Source: Turritopsis dohrnii (lineage: Eukaryota; Cnidaria; Hydrozoa; Anthoathecata; Oceaniidae). From it: DNA of 64,000 bases. This document shows, one piece after another, positions 11,338 to 24,396 of this stretch. Under the pieces are notes generated by a model. The model was not told the DNA's origin. It saw nothing but the letters and a program-made list of their open reading frames with translations, and ran no database searches. Location: NCBI GenBank assembly GCA_027922465.2, contig BQMF02000259.1:248001-312000 (forward strand), written 5' to 3'. Each line of letters begins with the position of its first letter. The first letter of the stretch is position 1. The translations under genes and the position numbers were made by a program.

Positions 11338-12591
11338 ATGCCGAAAGGAAATGCGGCATCTGTTGAACCAAACAATGACATGGAATTAAAAACTGTGAAT
11401 CTGGAATGTTTCTTTTAAGAGTTTTCTATGTGTCTAAGAAACAGTTACAGGGTCATGAACAACTCAGGAATCAGTTAGAAGTTCGGAAAATATAGCAACA
11501 ATATTTCTTTTGTTTATATACAGCTTGACAATGAATCGAAGGTGATTTTCCTTCGAGAGGAAAACATAAGGTTACGCAAAATTATCGAAGATCGAGATTT
11601 TCTCAGGCATAAAAATGAAGAAAAGCTGATTCATCTTCAGAAAAAAATGAATGAACGAGCCGAACAATTTCGTATCACGATTTTCAAGTTGAAACAGGAT
11701 ATTGACAATCGGGATGTGCAAAAGAAAAAACTGACTGATGAACTGATGAACCTAACTGGGAAAATGGCATCTATTGTTAAAGACTGTTCTGATAAAGACG
11801 AAGCTATTCTGAACAAGGAGAAAGAACTGCTCGATCAATCTGTAAGAACTCAGAACACGAATGCAGAATTGACAGCTGTCAAAGAAAGAAAGGAAGAAAT
11901 TGCCGACAACCGAAACGATAAAATGGTAAATGTCTTTGCAGGTCAAGCTATAAAATCTGCAGAACTTTTAGTTCCCAAAGAAATCGAATTAAAATAATCA
12001 CAAGAAAAACAAATTGTGTTAAAGGCGTTACTGACACAGCTTCGACAGAATAACGAAAGACTGAAATCAAAATGGCGGCTAACAGAAGCCCAAAAGGAAA
12101 ACGTTGAAGCGAGGATTAAGTGTGCTCGGACAAAATCAGAAGCTGCACTTTACAATTTGGGGAAAGAAAATAAGATCCTGCAAGATCACGAGATGCAGCT
12201 TAAGAAAGAAATTGATGAGATAAAGGAAAGGCAGACATGTTCAAAAGAACTCCGTACGCAAGAAATAATCACAACATCCGTCATGCATAGGGACATTGTG
12301 GCAAAACTGACGGAAGCCAATCAAACGGCTTTGAAAGAAAACGAAAGATACGGTGACGAGGCTTTGCTGCATCAAACCAAAGCACAGAATCAAGATGAGT
12401 TACATAAATTAAAGAAGCATCACGCCTCGTGTAGAGGTGAACTAAGTAAAAGAGAACGAATGCTGATTGCAGTCATGGAAGAAGAAAGCAGCTTGAAATG
12501 CTGTTTGAGAAAACCTAAAGTTAAAATCGATACCACTATCGAAAAAATCAAAGACATTAATATTTTCATAGAGGAATTATCCTCTAAGTGA
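11338..12591 (+). pseudogene. Coiled-coil protein with in-frame stop (possibly BBOF1/DUF4515-like)
   Basis: A long heptad-rich frame runs from 11523 (after a TATATACAG acceptor-like site) to TGA at 12589-12591. It is broken once by TAA at 11995-11997, with the same frame continuing on the other side (frame continuity is exact). About 155 residues lie before the stop and 197 after it. The second half contains HRDIVAKLTEANQTALKEN, which resembles the conserved block of the BBOF1/DUF4515 ciliary coiled-coil family; that is a by-eye match only. Upstream pieces (ATG at 11338 with MPKGNAASV; a KKQLQGHEQLRNQLE segment ending about 11482) suggest earlier exons, but the implied 40-bp intron is too short. 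Most likely a decayed gene. A sequencing error or a recoded stop is possible. Confidence 0.55.
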
Positions 12592-13225
12592 AAAACATTT
12601 TTCATTTCCATTATTTTTATATTTATTTAACTATTTTTATTTAAATATTTATTTTATATTTTTTATATTTTATTAATCGTATTCATGGATACTACATCTT
12701 CTCATTTGCCCAATTCTCAATGGAATGGAACATAACATATTCACAACCTCGAACCCAGGGATTTATGTAGTCAACCACACAGATTATTTCTCAGTATCAG
12801 AGAGCGGGTACAACATTGAAGAACAACAGTCAAATTAAACCTTATCTCATCATCTCAAATTACACAGATCAGTTGATGAGTAGTTTTTATACATCACTTT
12901 GCTAGAAACAATTTGAATATTATTTATGAGCTTACGCGCGATAACTGGGAAAAGGTCCACATGATAAATTCACAGATTTAACAAAAATGCTACTAACATG
13001 CTGTGTAAAAAATTATAACAAAGATCCAAACTCCGAGGTTGCAAAACAATTGTTTGAATAATTGAATGCGATTTTACTCAAAATAGCCCAGTATCAATTC
13101 TAAATATCTTAATTATATGCACCACACCTAATATGTCTTAATTATGCAGTTAGCCAAGTGTTTATCAGATTTCACTTCACTAAGCCCTTGACGGCGATTT
13201 ACCATGCCATGTGAAGGAAATTGGG
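12592..13225. other. AT-rich intergenic DNA
   Basis: Contains a half-copy of the CAACCTCGAACCCAGGG element near 12745-12762 without its partner arm. No gene was seen. Confidence 0.4.
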
Positions 13226-13314
13226 CAACCTCGTACCCAGGGCTTTTTGTCTTTTTGATATACCAACGGACGACCCGTATATCGAAAAGGCAAGAAGCCC
13301 TGGGTACGGGGTTG
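13226..13314. mobile_element. Foldback element CAACCTCG, 89 bp, 8-bp duplication
   Basis: The left arm CAACCTCGTACCCAGGGCTT pairs with the right arm ending CCCTGGGTACGGGGTTG. The flanks carry AAATTGGG on both sides (left immediately adjacent, right after TC), an 8-bp target duplication. The overlapping short open frames on both strands simply read through the palindrome. Confidence 0.8.
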
Positions 13315-14546
13315 TCAAATTGGGTAGATATATCAGGTGTTTCAGGTCATCCAGGAGAGCACAAGCCCTTGATAGGTTTCGTGTCAAATGCTTCGGAGCC
13401 CTCCAACCTTAGCCATGACCTCTCCTGGAAAGCAGACCAAATATTCTCTTTAAATGTGCACATTTATTGCAAATCTCTATCACAAACGACTCCTAGCATA
13501 GGGTGAAACAAACATCAAATTACCTACATGGCTGAAACAATATCTTTCATTGCATTTGTGTGACCACAACAAGCCAGTCTCATGTGTTACTGATGACACG
13601 AAGGTGAGAAAGGAAAAAGAACACTTCATACACTGAATGTTAATATAATTTATTCATGATTCATTCCCAATTTTACAACACAAAAAATAATGAAAAATAA
13701 TCGATCCAGTGCTAATTATTCGATTAAACTACACGATACGTACTCGACTCATAACGCTTCTTTTTTTTACATCTTGAGTCGTTTGTAAGTCTAATGCCGT
13801 AAAGATAATCGGAAATGGTTAAATCAAAAAGTCTCTAATTATAGCGTTAAAAAAGGAATTAATCGAAAAATAAATATAGACGTATTTTACCAAAAAATTC
13901 ACTATTTGGAATACATACAAAACATGATCATTCAGCTGTTGAAATTGACATGAGAACACAGCGAGGGAGCTTCCGCCAGAAGGGCAAAAAGGGGCGCTAA
14001 TTAGACGACTGTTACCGCGTAAAATCATGCAAGATTTTGTTTTCAAGAACTACAGCGTGAATTGAATTTTTTCGCCGTAAAAGCTGACAATTTTTTCAAA
14101 ATACAATTTCAAGAGATATGATTGGCTAAAAACTCAACACCCACTTTTTCAAATCTAAACGGTTTTTCGGATATTTTCGGATGTGGCGAACTCTTTTCAA
14201 TTCACATAAACTATCTGTGCAAAAAGTATTATAAGCGTACGCCTACTAAACACAATAAATTTTCGTATATCTCCTATTAATAGTAAACAATATAAACATT
14301 AAATATGATAATTATGTACAAAAAAATTAGATGGGAAATTGAAGAGGATTGGAAGAACGCAATAAAATGTCACGTGTAAGGTTTTGAGGAACGTTCATTC
14401 AAGTTTAAATAAAAAGCAACCTCGTTACCAAGGGCGATTTTCATTGCTTTCGATATGATTGCGTACTTGTAAAAGAGAATGAAGGGAAATTGTAATGCGA
14501 TTTCTGTTTTACAAAATCAAAGACAACAACAATAAAACAACAAACA
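13315..14546. other. Intergenic DNA
   Basis: No gene was recognised. One half-element GCAACCTCGTTACCAAGGGC lies near 14419. The 3' UTR of FZR1 (minus strand) should begin just below 14547. Confidence 0.4.
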
Positions 14547-17500
14547 TCAACGGATATGCGAGAATAGATTCAATTCCGATCGGGATTCCTGAAAGAAAAC
14601 CGATAAAATTTACAAGGGTACAGATGAAGCAGCTACGAACACAGAAGCCTTTTCTAAAAACTTGTGGCCATCCTGCAGAAGTCTTGCATAGGAAAGAGTA
14701 CAGATCTACCAAAGATAATGATCGCTTGTTAACAGATCAATTGCTTAAGTGTGAACCCAAGGTACTTGCACTTATGTGACGTTTACACAAATGTTTAATG
14801 AACTCTGCCTAGTCTTACAACCTTCTCCGGCTGCTGCAAAGTACATTTGCGGGGGAAAGAAGCCTTACAGAACAAGCCAACACTGTGAATTGCTCTCACC
14901 TTATGAGTGCTGCTTTTGCTGAACACATTCCAAAAGCGTAACGTCTCGTCTCCCGCACCCGTCACAACCGATTCACCGTCAGGCGACATTGACTGAAACG
15001 ACAGTTCAAACACACTCAGTTAGAGCTGCCATCTTTCGAGAGTTATTCTCACAAATGAGGAGCATATAGGAAACATACAAATGGCCACTCTAACAATAAA
15101 AAATAACAGCTGAGTTATAAGATACATTACCAGATAGAGCACACGCAGAGTGTGACCAGTGAGTTTTGCAACTTGGGATAAACTTGGATATTTCCACACC
15201 AAGACTTGATTTTGCGAATACCCATGTGTGCTAACCTAAAACCAAAAACATAAAATATTATACGCGACAGCCAACTTGGTATGTGTGGCCATTCTGCTCA
15301 AACAACTTTCACAATTTCTTAAAGAAGCTACTTGGATCATGTGATGAGAAATAAGCAAGAAAAGCCAAAAAGATAAGACATAACACACAAAAACTACACG
15401 AAATCGTTGCCAAATTCGTAATTCCAGCCTAATTTGGACCAAAATTCAAAAGTTCACCAATTTTTATAAAAATTTGCACATTGCTCAACTTAGGTGCTGA
15501 TTTCGAATTTGGGAGTCATTTTTCAGATTTTGGTTAATTTTTGGTCAACATTTTGACCAAAATGTTGACAATAAAGTATGTTATAGGTAGTTATGCAATT
15601 GTGAGACACATACTGAAGTCTTCAAGCGATGGGGCTTCTTGTTGTAAATAAGTGCGGAGTAGATACAGTAAATAAGTGCGGAGTAGATAAAGTAGACTGC
15701 ACTGTTAAATACCAGCAGACAAGAATAATTTAAATAAAAAAAGAAACCATGACCCATACCATAGCACTTAAAGGAAACTAACTTAGATATTAGATAAAAA
15801 ACAGTATATAAATCAAAATTCCATTCCTGATTAAATCAGACTTTGCAAGGAACTCGAAATATCATGTTTTTCACTTACCAGTTCGTTCGAATGTTTGGAC
15901 CATGCTAAATTGCAGACCTACACAAAGAAACAAAAATGAACACACTGGCAAGAACACAGCAGAAACGTCTTTAACCTCCAATGCTCAAATTTAAAACCTA
16001 ATAACACCACAGAAAAAGTGATTGGAACCTGTGATCCTGTATCGACAACCTGCATTGGTTGTCCAGTTAGCGTATTCCAAAACCGAATGGTTTTATCTAC
16101 TGTTCCACCTCCAGACGCAAGAAGGCCATGCTATAAACATGAAAAAAGAACATGAAATATTCCTGGCCTATATCAAGTGTCAATTCATAGAAGTTGTTAT
16201 CAACACTTTTTGAAATGCAAAAGCAATATTGCAAAGGCAATACGGAAACCTGATGAGGTGACCAGGCAATTGCTTTGACGGCAGCAGTATGGTCAGCATA
16301 TTGTTGAAATGGTGACGTACTTTGAAGAGACCACACAAGCAACTGAAACAAAATGTTGGGCGGTGTCATTAAACAGAAATTCAACTAGAAAACTGAGATA
16401 GATCAAACATTATTCACCTTGTTGTCATTGCCCCCAGATGCTAGTAACTGCTTGTCTGGCGACCACTTCAAACCACAAACCTGTACGAAAAAAAAAAAAA
16501 ATTCCATGGAAGTAAAAGTGATTGCCAATCATAAAAGTATCAACCATTCCTAGAATAATTGACATATTGACTTAAGATGGGTGTTGCGTTCACTCAATGT
16601 TTGTCAATCCACATTGTCCTTCTTAACATCTAACGAACTGTCCTAGTTGACAATTTGTGTTCAAACTTAGTTTAGATGCATTCCTGACATCTCTCTAACA
16701 CCCAAATTGTGTGCTTTGTGCTGCCTCTCTACTGGTTAAAAGGGAAAGACACTATTTCTTACTTCTTGTCTATGTCCAATTAGTTTTTTTAGTGATTGTG
16801 ATGGACACCTAGGAAAATAAAAAAGATGACATATACATTATATAATACAAATTTTATTTATAAGCAAAACTTAAGAAGTTTTCATCATTTGTGATGCTGT
16901 TTATGTTTACAACTGCATCAATAGATTGTTTTAAACCACTTACCGAAAGTCTCGTAAAAGAATGTTTCGATCACGACTTCCAGAACATATCAAATCATTA
17001 TTCCAAGCAAGGGAACCTATAAAGGCATGGTTAAAAGATAAATAACAAGAGTTAACTAAAAGATGTAATTGTTGCACAATAAAAATAAAAATTCTGCCAT
17101 AAGAAGCCATCCAATACATTGAAGACAGCGATATACTCATAACTAAAAACCGAGTATACGTTGAAGAAACAATCTTCTTTTCATTGAAACAAATTATAAA
17201 GCTTTCAGATTCACTGAACTCACCAACACGAGTTGTATGTCCATGCAATACAGATATTCGTTTATTCGCCGATGTATCCCAAATTTGAACGTCCCCTTTG
17301 TTTGTCCCCACTGCGATATGATTTCCCTATATAACAAATCAAAAACATTGCCGCCACAAATGATAAATTAACATATTGTTAGTTATGATATAGGATAGTG
17401 AATACTTACGCGATCTGTCCAAGCAACTGACGTAACTGGGTCATTTTCCGATGAGAGGTCACATAGTTTTGTTACCTGCAAATTTTGCAAAAGAAAATTT

Positions 17501-20500
17501 CAAAACAATATCTGAATTTGTAGATATTGGTCCGAAACATTATTTGGCTATATTGAAATGATCAATTACCTGGCTGGTATAGGCACTCCAAAGGTACACA
17601 CAAGAACCTAACCCAACGCTGAGAATATTTTGAGAAGACCAATCAACTAGGTTCAAGTAGAAATCATCCTAAAATGTCAATCAACGAGAATATAAGTTAT
17701 GAATAAAGATTATATGTTTTTCATTGCATTTGTTGATCCTCAAACATGTTTATTGCATTACTAAGTTCTTGCACAGACCTGTAAATCTGGAGCATCCAAC
17801 ACTTTAAATGGTACTTTGGAAATTTTTCGGACAGCCTTAAGAACAGAATGGAGAAATTATTACTGTTTTATTTTTAAAAACTTTTCTACATTCAAACAAA
17901 CAGACAATCCTTGTATACTCACTTTCTTTGGAGAACGAAGTAGTTTGTGACTAAAATAAAACCAGAAATAGTCATGGAAACCTACTACAAACATAACTAA
18001 AAATCTATATTAAGTATCTGCTATTGGATGTATTCATTGATACTGAAAAATAATCATACCTATTGCTTCCTATAGGAGACACTGAGTATTGGCTTGTAGC
18101 ATCAAGAGATTCAGAAGAATATTTTCGCTTTGGTGTTCTACTCTGAAAAACATAAAAAGCAGGCATCATATAAGAAATAATATTATTTAAACATGTCATG
18201 TATTTTCACTATTGCTTATAATGAAAAAGTTGCTTCATTCACTACTAAGACTAACCTTGAATAATGAACGCACATGCTTTGGTGTTGATAGTGGCTGTCT
18301 ATCATCTGCGCTATCCTAAAGTCCAAAATTTTATCTTAATAAAAGCCAATAAAAGTTAATGATGTTGTCAACAAAGCACTTTGGTATCAGTAAGACAAAA
18401 CGGAATTCAATTCCTCACTGTAAGGGTTTCAATCTCATCACGAAGCAACTCATTTCGTAACAGTGATGTATATAATAAAGACTCTGAAAAAAAAAAAAAA
18501 AAATGAAATGAAAACATTTGAAATCTCTGATAAGAGCCATAGTAAATACAAAATCAAAGGTCTTTTGTAACAACTTGCATGCAAAAAATGAAACATGACC
18601 AAAACTTACAAGGGTTTAATCACCCCATCTGCATGGTTTGTTATTTTTAGGTAAAAGTACATAACGAGTAGCATACAAGCATGCGAAAATGGGCAGTAAA
18701 ATTTTAAAATAATACTCCATACCTTTGCTTTCAGAACTTGGAAGCTGCTCCCTATGCAGAATAATTAGAATTATTTTTTATCTAATTTATCTAATTTCAG
18801 ACAGTGGAATTTCAAAGGCACTTATAAAGTATAACTTTCAATTTGCAATTTCTATTTTTTTGTTTACATTTTCTTTTTCAAACTTACTAAAATAGCAAAC
18901 TATAATGACACTTTAGAAACTACACTTACTTGGAATTTGAGTTGACATTTGTATCTATGTTTTCCTAAATGAGTTGAAGCAACAAGAAAAGGTGAAACAT
19001 TTCAACAAATATCAACACTCAAAAAATAATTAGCAAAAAATACCTCTGGTGGGGTTGAAAAAAAACCATGACTTAAATTCACTATAGCACGGCTTGGTAT
19101 GAATCTAAAAAAGATATACCAACAACATCATATGACATTTGTAGCTAACATTATTTATATACACTAAGAAAGCCTTGTCTTACTTGACAACACAATAACA
19201 GCCATAATAGAGATGCAAGGTTACATCAATATAAACATCTTATTATAATAATCGCGTAAGTGCATCCCACTTTTATTTTAGGGAGTGATTTTGTTTTTCT
19301 TAATCGTCATCGTCTTCTTATGTGCACATAAAACCATGTAGAGGCAAGAGACACCTTTTTCACGATTAGTATAAAAGCATGTGGTATTTGACGTCAGTTA
19401 TTTTTATGATCACGGGGAATCATTGCATTGCATCCCCAATTGAACGTTTTTGGGGAAATATCTTGAGAACCAATAGGGATAACTGACGTTTTTAGGGTCC
19501 GAGATACGGGTGATGGGGTGACCCAACATTTGGGCCGAAATTTTATTTGATACTGCGGCTATGACGTCATCAAAATCTTTGATCGACGATATCTCTGCAA
19601 CGGTTGGTCGTAGCGAAACGATCCCATACACTTTTTTGATCAGTTTTTCGACACTTTCTATTTACGATTCCGTGGTTTAATTTTTTCGTCACCTATTTTC
19701 AACACATCCTTTTCGAAATTAAAGCCGTAAAAAACTTTTACGCGAGTTGCTAGTATACTAATATAATACTTAAACAAAGACCGTTGTTAATAGTCCCACC
19801 ATTCAAACTTCAGCTTATGTTTTGCCCAAAAGTTGATATTAAAAAAATACTTTGAACATCATTGCAGACATTGCGAGCATTGTGATTTTAACACAGGCAT
19901 TCTTTGAGACATATGAAGCAGTCCTCTGAATTTACGACGGCATTCAGCTTTTGCGGCCATAAAGCTGCTGTAAATCAAAATTATGATGCCAAAATTTTGA
20001 CGACAGTGTTTTTTGAATTATATATTTTCTTTTTCTTTAACATCTGGTGCCACATGGAAACCCAAAAGAAACTGGCGAGACTCAAAAGCAATAGCAAAGC
20101 AATCTAACAAAAGTTTTTTCGTCGTTAACATCTTACACAGCGGCGTTTTTTTGCCAGTCGTAAATAATGATTTGCTGTCGCAATTTTCAAATACAACGGC
20201 ATCATTTTGCTGTCAGTCTTGTTTCCTATTTCAGAGGGCTGGTGAAGTAACATCAATCATACGGAGTTGCTAAATCATTTTATTTGGGACTTTTTTATTC
20301 CAAAATCTTGATATATAGTTTTTAACTAATTTTATATATGCAAATAAAGTTAAATAAATTAACAAATAAAAATGAAATATATGCATACCTATCAATGCTG
20401 TGTTTCTGTTTAGATGGTGACAATATACCTGGGCTCCCTTTTCCGAATGGTGATGACTAGACAAAAAACACATTATTATAAACAAAATATTGACTTCTTA

Positions 20501-23500
20501 AAGAGTCTATGGACGGATGAAATACAATATATAGAATGCACAGCGGTTTAATTTTCAACTCGATTAGTATTTTGAAACCCATGATCAATTAAAAATCTAA
20601 ATTGGTAAACGTAAACAGATATTTCGAACAAGAGTCAAATAAGGCATATTTTTCTGAAAAACTGTTTCTTCATTGCCTTATTTATAAACTTTATGTTGAA
20701 CTGAGAACTTAGTTTCTGGAGTTCATATTTTATCTAAGAAGCTTCAGGAATACGATTTACTCTCTAGCGAAGATATTGATGGATGAACGATTAGCATTTA
20801 TAAAATTTGCTTACTCTAATTGTGGTTAAAGGTGTTTAACAAATTTTTTTCGTTGTATTCCTTATTTATAACTCTTCTATAACATAATAAATATAAAAAA
20901 ACATTCAATATTAAAAGTACAGAAGTTTTGAAGTAAAATTTTCAGTTCACAAGGAGTATACTCCTATTATGTTATAGGAGAGTTATAAACAACGAATAAA
21001 AGTTGTATTAAGTTGCATAATATATACACAAGAAAAAAGGGATATGATGTTTCTATCTCTGAATGTCAATATACAAGGGTGTATAGCTCACTTGGTAAGA
21101 CGGTTAGCTTGTATTACAAGGGTGATAGTTGGTAGTGGTTCAAATCCTGGCACTGTAGAATGCTAATGCGATATGAAAATATAGAATAATAATGTGTGCA
21201 ACGAAAAGGTATATAAATGAGATATATATGTGCATGATGTGACGTAATGAACAAGTGCCTCAAATTACATAAATAAAAAAACCACAATCACCTATCAGTC
21301 TAGTATGTGCAAGTTCTCTGCCTTAAAATCTGAGGTATACATTCCTGGTGGAGGCCCACATCAGTGGATAACACTGCCAGTTCCCCCCGGCCTCGTTAAA
21401 ATAAATTAAAAAGAAAAAAAAAAATATGTCAGAAGTCTGTCATTCAATATTATCGAGGAAGAAACTGTTGAAGAAATAATCGTTTCTAAAGGTGAATTGT
21501 AGATGTAAAGAACGTTGAGGAAACTGTTGAAGAAGTAACAATATCTGACGATTACACTTGTTGATGTAGATGTTTGAAATTCTATGACAATTCCTCACTT
21601 GTTTCGTTAAGAAGTGAAAACAACTAATGGAGAAAGATTGCACCTGGAAACTATGGACCAAGTTTATACAGTGAACTTGATCCTAGAGTTGCCAAAAAAA
21701 TTTCAGGATTGTTGAAATCTCAAATTGTAAATAGTTCAGTTTTTCCCTTATATCTTATATATAATAGCGAGTGTGCATCCCACTTTTATTTTAGAGAGTG
21801 ATATATTTAGTTTAAATTTATGGTCAAGTTCTTCTTAGTTGCGCAGGCATGGAAATTTGGCGGAAACGATCGTTATCGTTACCGTGTCGTTTACGCAATA
21901 TTCAAATGTCGGTAACGATCCATTGTTTCCCATAATCATATTTCCTTTTTCCTTAGATAATCACAAAATTTGTGTTTTTTAATGTTAAGCTCTCGAAATA
22001 TTTGTGATTTAGCCATAACTCAGTCTTCTCATTATGAGGCACGCGACCGCTAGTGCTTGCTACACAACGGTCCTAGAGCTTAGTTAAGACGTGCTCTTAA
22101 TCGCGCACATAGATGCTCTTCAAAAACATGCTCAACTTATTATATTAGTTTTCATGGCTGACAATGAAGGATAACTTAGATATATTAAGTGATTATTCAC
22201 CAATTTGCTGTTGCTAGGGAGAACAGCCACCATTGCTAAGGTAATTTTGAAATTTCCTTCGCTATGTGAATTCATTTGTTCACCTAACGAAAGAATATGA
22301 AAACATAAGTGGTACCAGCAGGACTCGTTTTCGTGTTATTCAATGAAATTAAAAAGCATCTTAGTTTCCAGCTCCCTTTACAATCTTGTTATTTCGTTAA
22401 CGTTAGCATCGTTACCGCATCGTTACGGTAAATCTAACTCTGCAGAAATGATTTTAGGTTCAGTCGTTTCCGTAAATGTTAAATAACGGTAAAGATAAAT
22501 CGTTTCTCATGGTGCAACAAATTTCCATGCTTGGTTGCGTGTAAAACCACGCAGAGGCACAATGTGGATTCGCCACATAATTTCACACAAAATATAAAAA
22601 GCACATGGCGTGACGTCAGTTATTTTTTGCTATTGAGGGAACCGTTGCATTGCATCCCCAATCGAACGTGAAGTTTTTGGGGAAATATCTCAAGAACCAA
22701 TAGGGATAACTGACTTTTTTTAGGGTCTGCGATACGGGTGATGGGGTGACGCAACATTTGGGCCTAAATTTCTTTTGGTACTGTGGCTATGACGTCATCA
22801 AAATCTTTGATCGAGAATATCTCTTTAACGGTTGGTCGTAGCAAAACGATCCCATACATTTTTTTGATCAGTTTTTCGAGCTCTACAACATGGGCAGTGC
22901 CGCATCCAGACGTATTTTGCTACCGTTTGACCGGTATGGGCGCCCAAAAAAATCCGCCCAAAAATTTTTTTCCCAAATTGTTTAGTTAACGCTGTAATGT
23001 TGTAAAACAAACAAGAGAAAAAATTTAGTACTTAACTTAATCTCTAAAACTTACCTAAACTAACTAACAATCAAAACGATAGATATTTAGCCTCGCAGAA
23101 CATGCGAGCCAAACTGAGAATCCGCCATATTTAATGTTTATCGCTTCACTAGATTCATTATTTTGAAGAAGACATGTACTGCAATAGCGTGGTTTTTTAG
23201 CTACAAAACAACGCAATTCCTTAAGCCCATGTGCTCTCGATAAACTGATGAGAATTGTTTTGCTCGGCCCAGAACAGTTCGATGACCACTAGATAAATAC
23301 AGGGACATGAGTGATCGCCGTATTGATCTATAACTTGCTTGAACTTTCGAACTTACATATTATTTGTTTGTTATACTGTAAACGCCTTTATTTATTATAC
23401 TGTAAACGTTTTTTCGACCATTGCAGACTAATAAAGTTAAGACTGAGAGAGTCGAGCTTTGCATTGACGCTCAGTTCTCGTGTTTTGGGGTTCACGAGTT

Positions 23501-24396
23501 AAAATGTCCCCCTTAAGTCTGCTCCAAAACTTCTTTGCATCAAGTGAAATTCTTCGTGGAAGTGCATTTTCCAGCATTCTAGACTCCTCAATTTAAAAAA
23601 TTTTCCGCCCTTCAGCCCCCACCATGGGGGGGGCTTCAGGTGTCACTAAACCTAGTAACACTCGACGTAAGAAAACGGTATCCCCAAAAAAGCTCTGGAT
23701 GCGGCACTGATGGGTACACTTTCCAGTCGTGATTCCATGATTTAATTTTTCGTCACCTCTTGCAACACGGGAGGGAGGGGATTTGACACATCATTTTCGC
23801 AGTTAGACATGGTAAAAAGCTTTTACCCGGGTTACTAGTATAATAAGAAATAGTGAAACTTTTTGTAGATATACGAAATCTGACTACAATTTTTAGGTAA
23901 CATGCATGGTAACAAGATTATGAAAACAAAAGGGAACGAAAATACATAAATACTTTGAAATAGTTTTCTATGGTGTCATTATACATAATTGAAACATAAT
24001 TTTAGTCCTTAACCCCATTATGATTTCTGAACTGCTAAAGCTACACATGATAGCACAACCATGTCTACATATTTCATTTTCACAGGCGGTCCCATATTTC
24101 CACAGAATTGCAATTGCTGCAAAAATGAATTTTTTCCTTAGATTCGTTTTAATAAATAAAAGAAACCGAAACGCATTCTGCCGCATGGCTGGTTTTGTTT
24201 TTATTTTGTGTTATGATCACGTGATTACATTTCATCTGTCCATATAGACTCTTTATATAAGTACATTTAATACCAAGTTAAGAATTTTAAAAAATGACAA
24301 AAAATGACATACTGCAGGACTGTTGGTCTGACTTTTTGTTGGTGTACGAGGACCATTGATTTGTCGGAAAAGTCGTTGCTCATACTCAGGATCCAT
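14547..24396 (-). CDS. FZR1: Cdh1/Fizzy-related APC/C activator, complete, 22 exons
   Basis: WD40 co-activator and substrate receptor of the anaphase-promoting complex, acting in mitotic exit, G1 and endocycles. Exons in transcript order: 24313-24396, 20389-20456, 19044-19104, 18930-18964, 18723-18751, 18419-18483, 18256-18315, 18060-18142, 17923-17950, 17779-17835, 17570-17668, 17410-17475, 17224-17326, 16944-17016, 16763-16808, 16418-16480, 16250-16342, 16029-16130, 15879-15917, 15131-15235, 14900-14992, 14547-14588. Phases all agree and give 497 aa, against about 496 in human FZR1. Visible: start [13 protein letters not shown]-box DRFIPSR (residues 50-56, split by intron 2); KLLRSPKK; a seven-bladed WD40 region (for example [25 protein letters not shown]); C-terminal LNLFSHIR with the IR tail that docks on the APC/C. 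The FZR1-type C-box and blades favour Cdh1 over Cdc20. Intron 1 (3.9 kb) and intron 2 hold transposons. Confidence 0.95.
19238..19753 (+). mobile_element. Non-autonomous Helitron (copy 2) in FZR1 intron 2
   Basis: Begins TCTTATTATAATAATCGCG after A (19237) and ends TTTACGCGAGTTGCTAG before T (19754). A CGTAAAA/TTTTACG hairpin sits just inside the 3' end. The interior matches copies 1 and 3. Confidence 0.8.
20868..20991. repeat. Inverted repeat in FZR1 intron 1
   Basis: TTTATAACTCTTCTATAACA near 20868 pairs with TGTTATAGGAGAGTTATAAA ending near 20991, with a spacer of about 75 bp. This is a probable MITE remnant. Confidence 0.6.
21078..21425 (+). mobile_element. tRNA-derived SINE in FZR1 intron 1
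   Basis: The head has A-box-like TAGCTCACTTGGTAAGACGG and B-box GGTTCAAATCC (about 21137-21147), giving a tRNA-like 5' region. About 250 bp of body (GGTGGAGGCCCACATCAGTG, CCCCCGGCCTCG) and an A-rich tail at about 21402-21425 follow. Confidence 0.65.
21844..22533. mobile_element. DNA transposon nested in Helitron, TIR CARGCATGGAAATTTG
   Basis: The left end CAGGCATGGAAATTTG and the right end CAAATTTCCATGCTTG are inverted repeats. GTTGCG flanks it on both sides (21838-21843, 22534-22539), and the empty-site version (TTAGTTGCG followed by the Helitron interior) exists in the copy at 312-877. No transposase is left. It contains the dispersed repeat block at about 22000-22385. Confidence 0.8.
22000..22385 (+). 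repeat. Dispersed repeat block R2, copy 1
   Basis: Contains AAGTGATTATTCACCAATTT, GTTGCTAGGGAGAAC, CACCATTGCTAAGGTAATTT and CAGCAGGACTCGTTTTCGTG, ending near CTCCCTTTACAATC. Also found near 40340 and 51890. Confidence 0.7.
22895..23709. mobile_element. hAT-like transposon nested in Helitron, 5-bp duplication
   Basis: TIRs CAGTGCCGCATCCAGA and TCTGGATGCGGCACTG enclose 815 bp. ATGGG is duplicated at 22890-22894 and 23710-23714. The Helitron copy at 312-877 shows the uninterrupted site ATATGGGTACAC. A CAGTG start fits hAT; the 5-bp rather than 8-bp duplication suggests the hAT5-like branch. No transposase frame. Confidence 0.8.

Larger units (their letters stand above)
21753..23838 (+). mobile_element. 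Helitron (copy 3), 2.1 kb, carrying two nested DNA transposons
   Basis: The 5' end TCTTATATATAATAGCGAG follows A (21752). The 3' end GCTTTTACCCGGGTTACTAG precedes T (23839), with a GGTAAAA/TTTTACC hairpin. When the nested elements at 21844-22533 and 22895-23709 are removed, the remaining about 0.58 kb lines up with the 566-bp copy at 312-877. It lies in FZR1 intron 1. Confidence 0.8.

Noticed and set aside
14495..14779. 94-codon plus-strand frame
   Set aside because: It overlaps the last FZR1 exon on the other strand (14547-14588) and has no recognised domain. It is treated as a shadow.
14793..14899. FZR1 ending by read-through after STHK
   Set aside because: A GTGAGA donor follows STHK, and a 14-codon exon with the expected LNLF..IR tail and a TTTCTTTCAG acceptor was found at 14547-14588.
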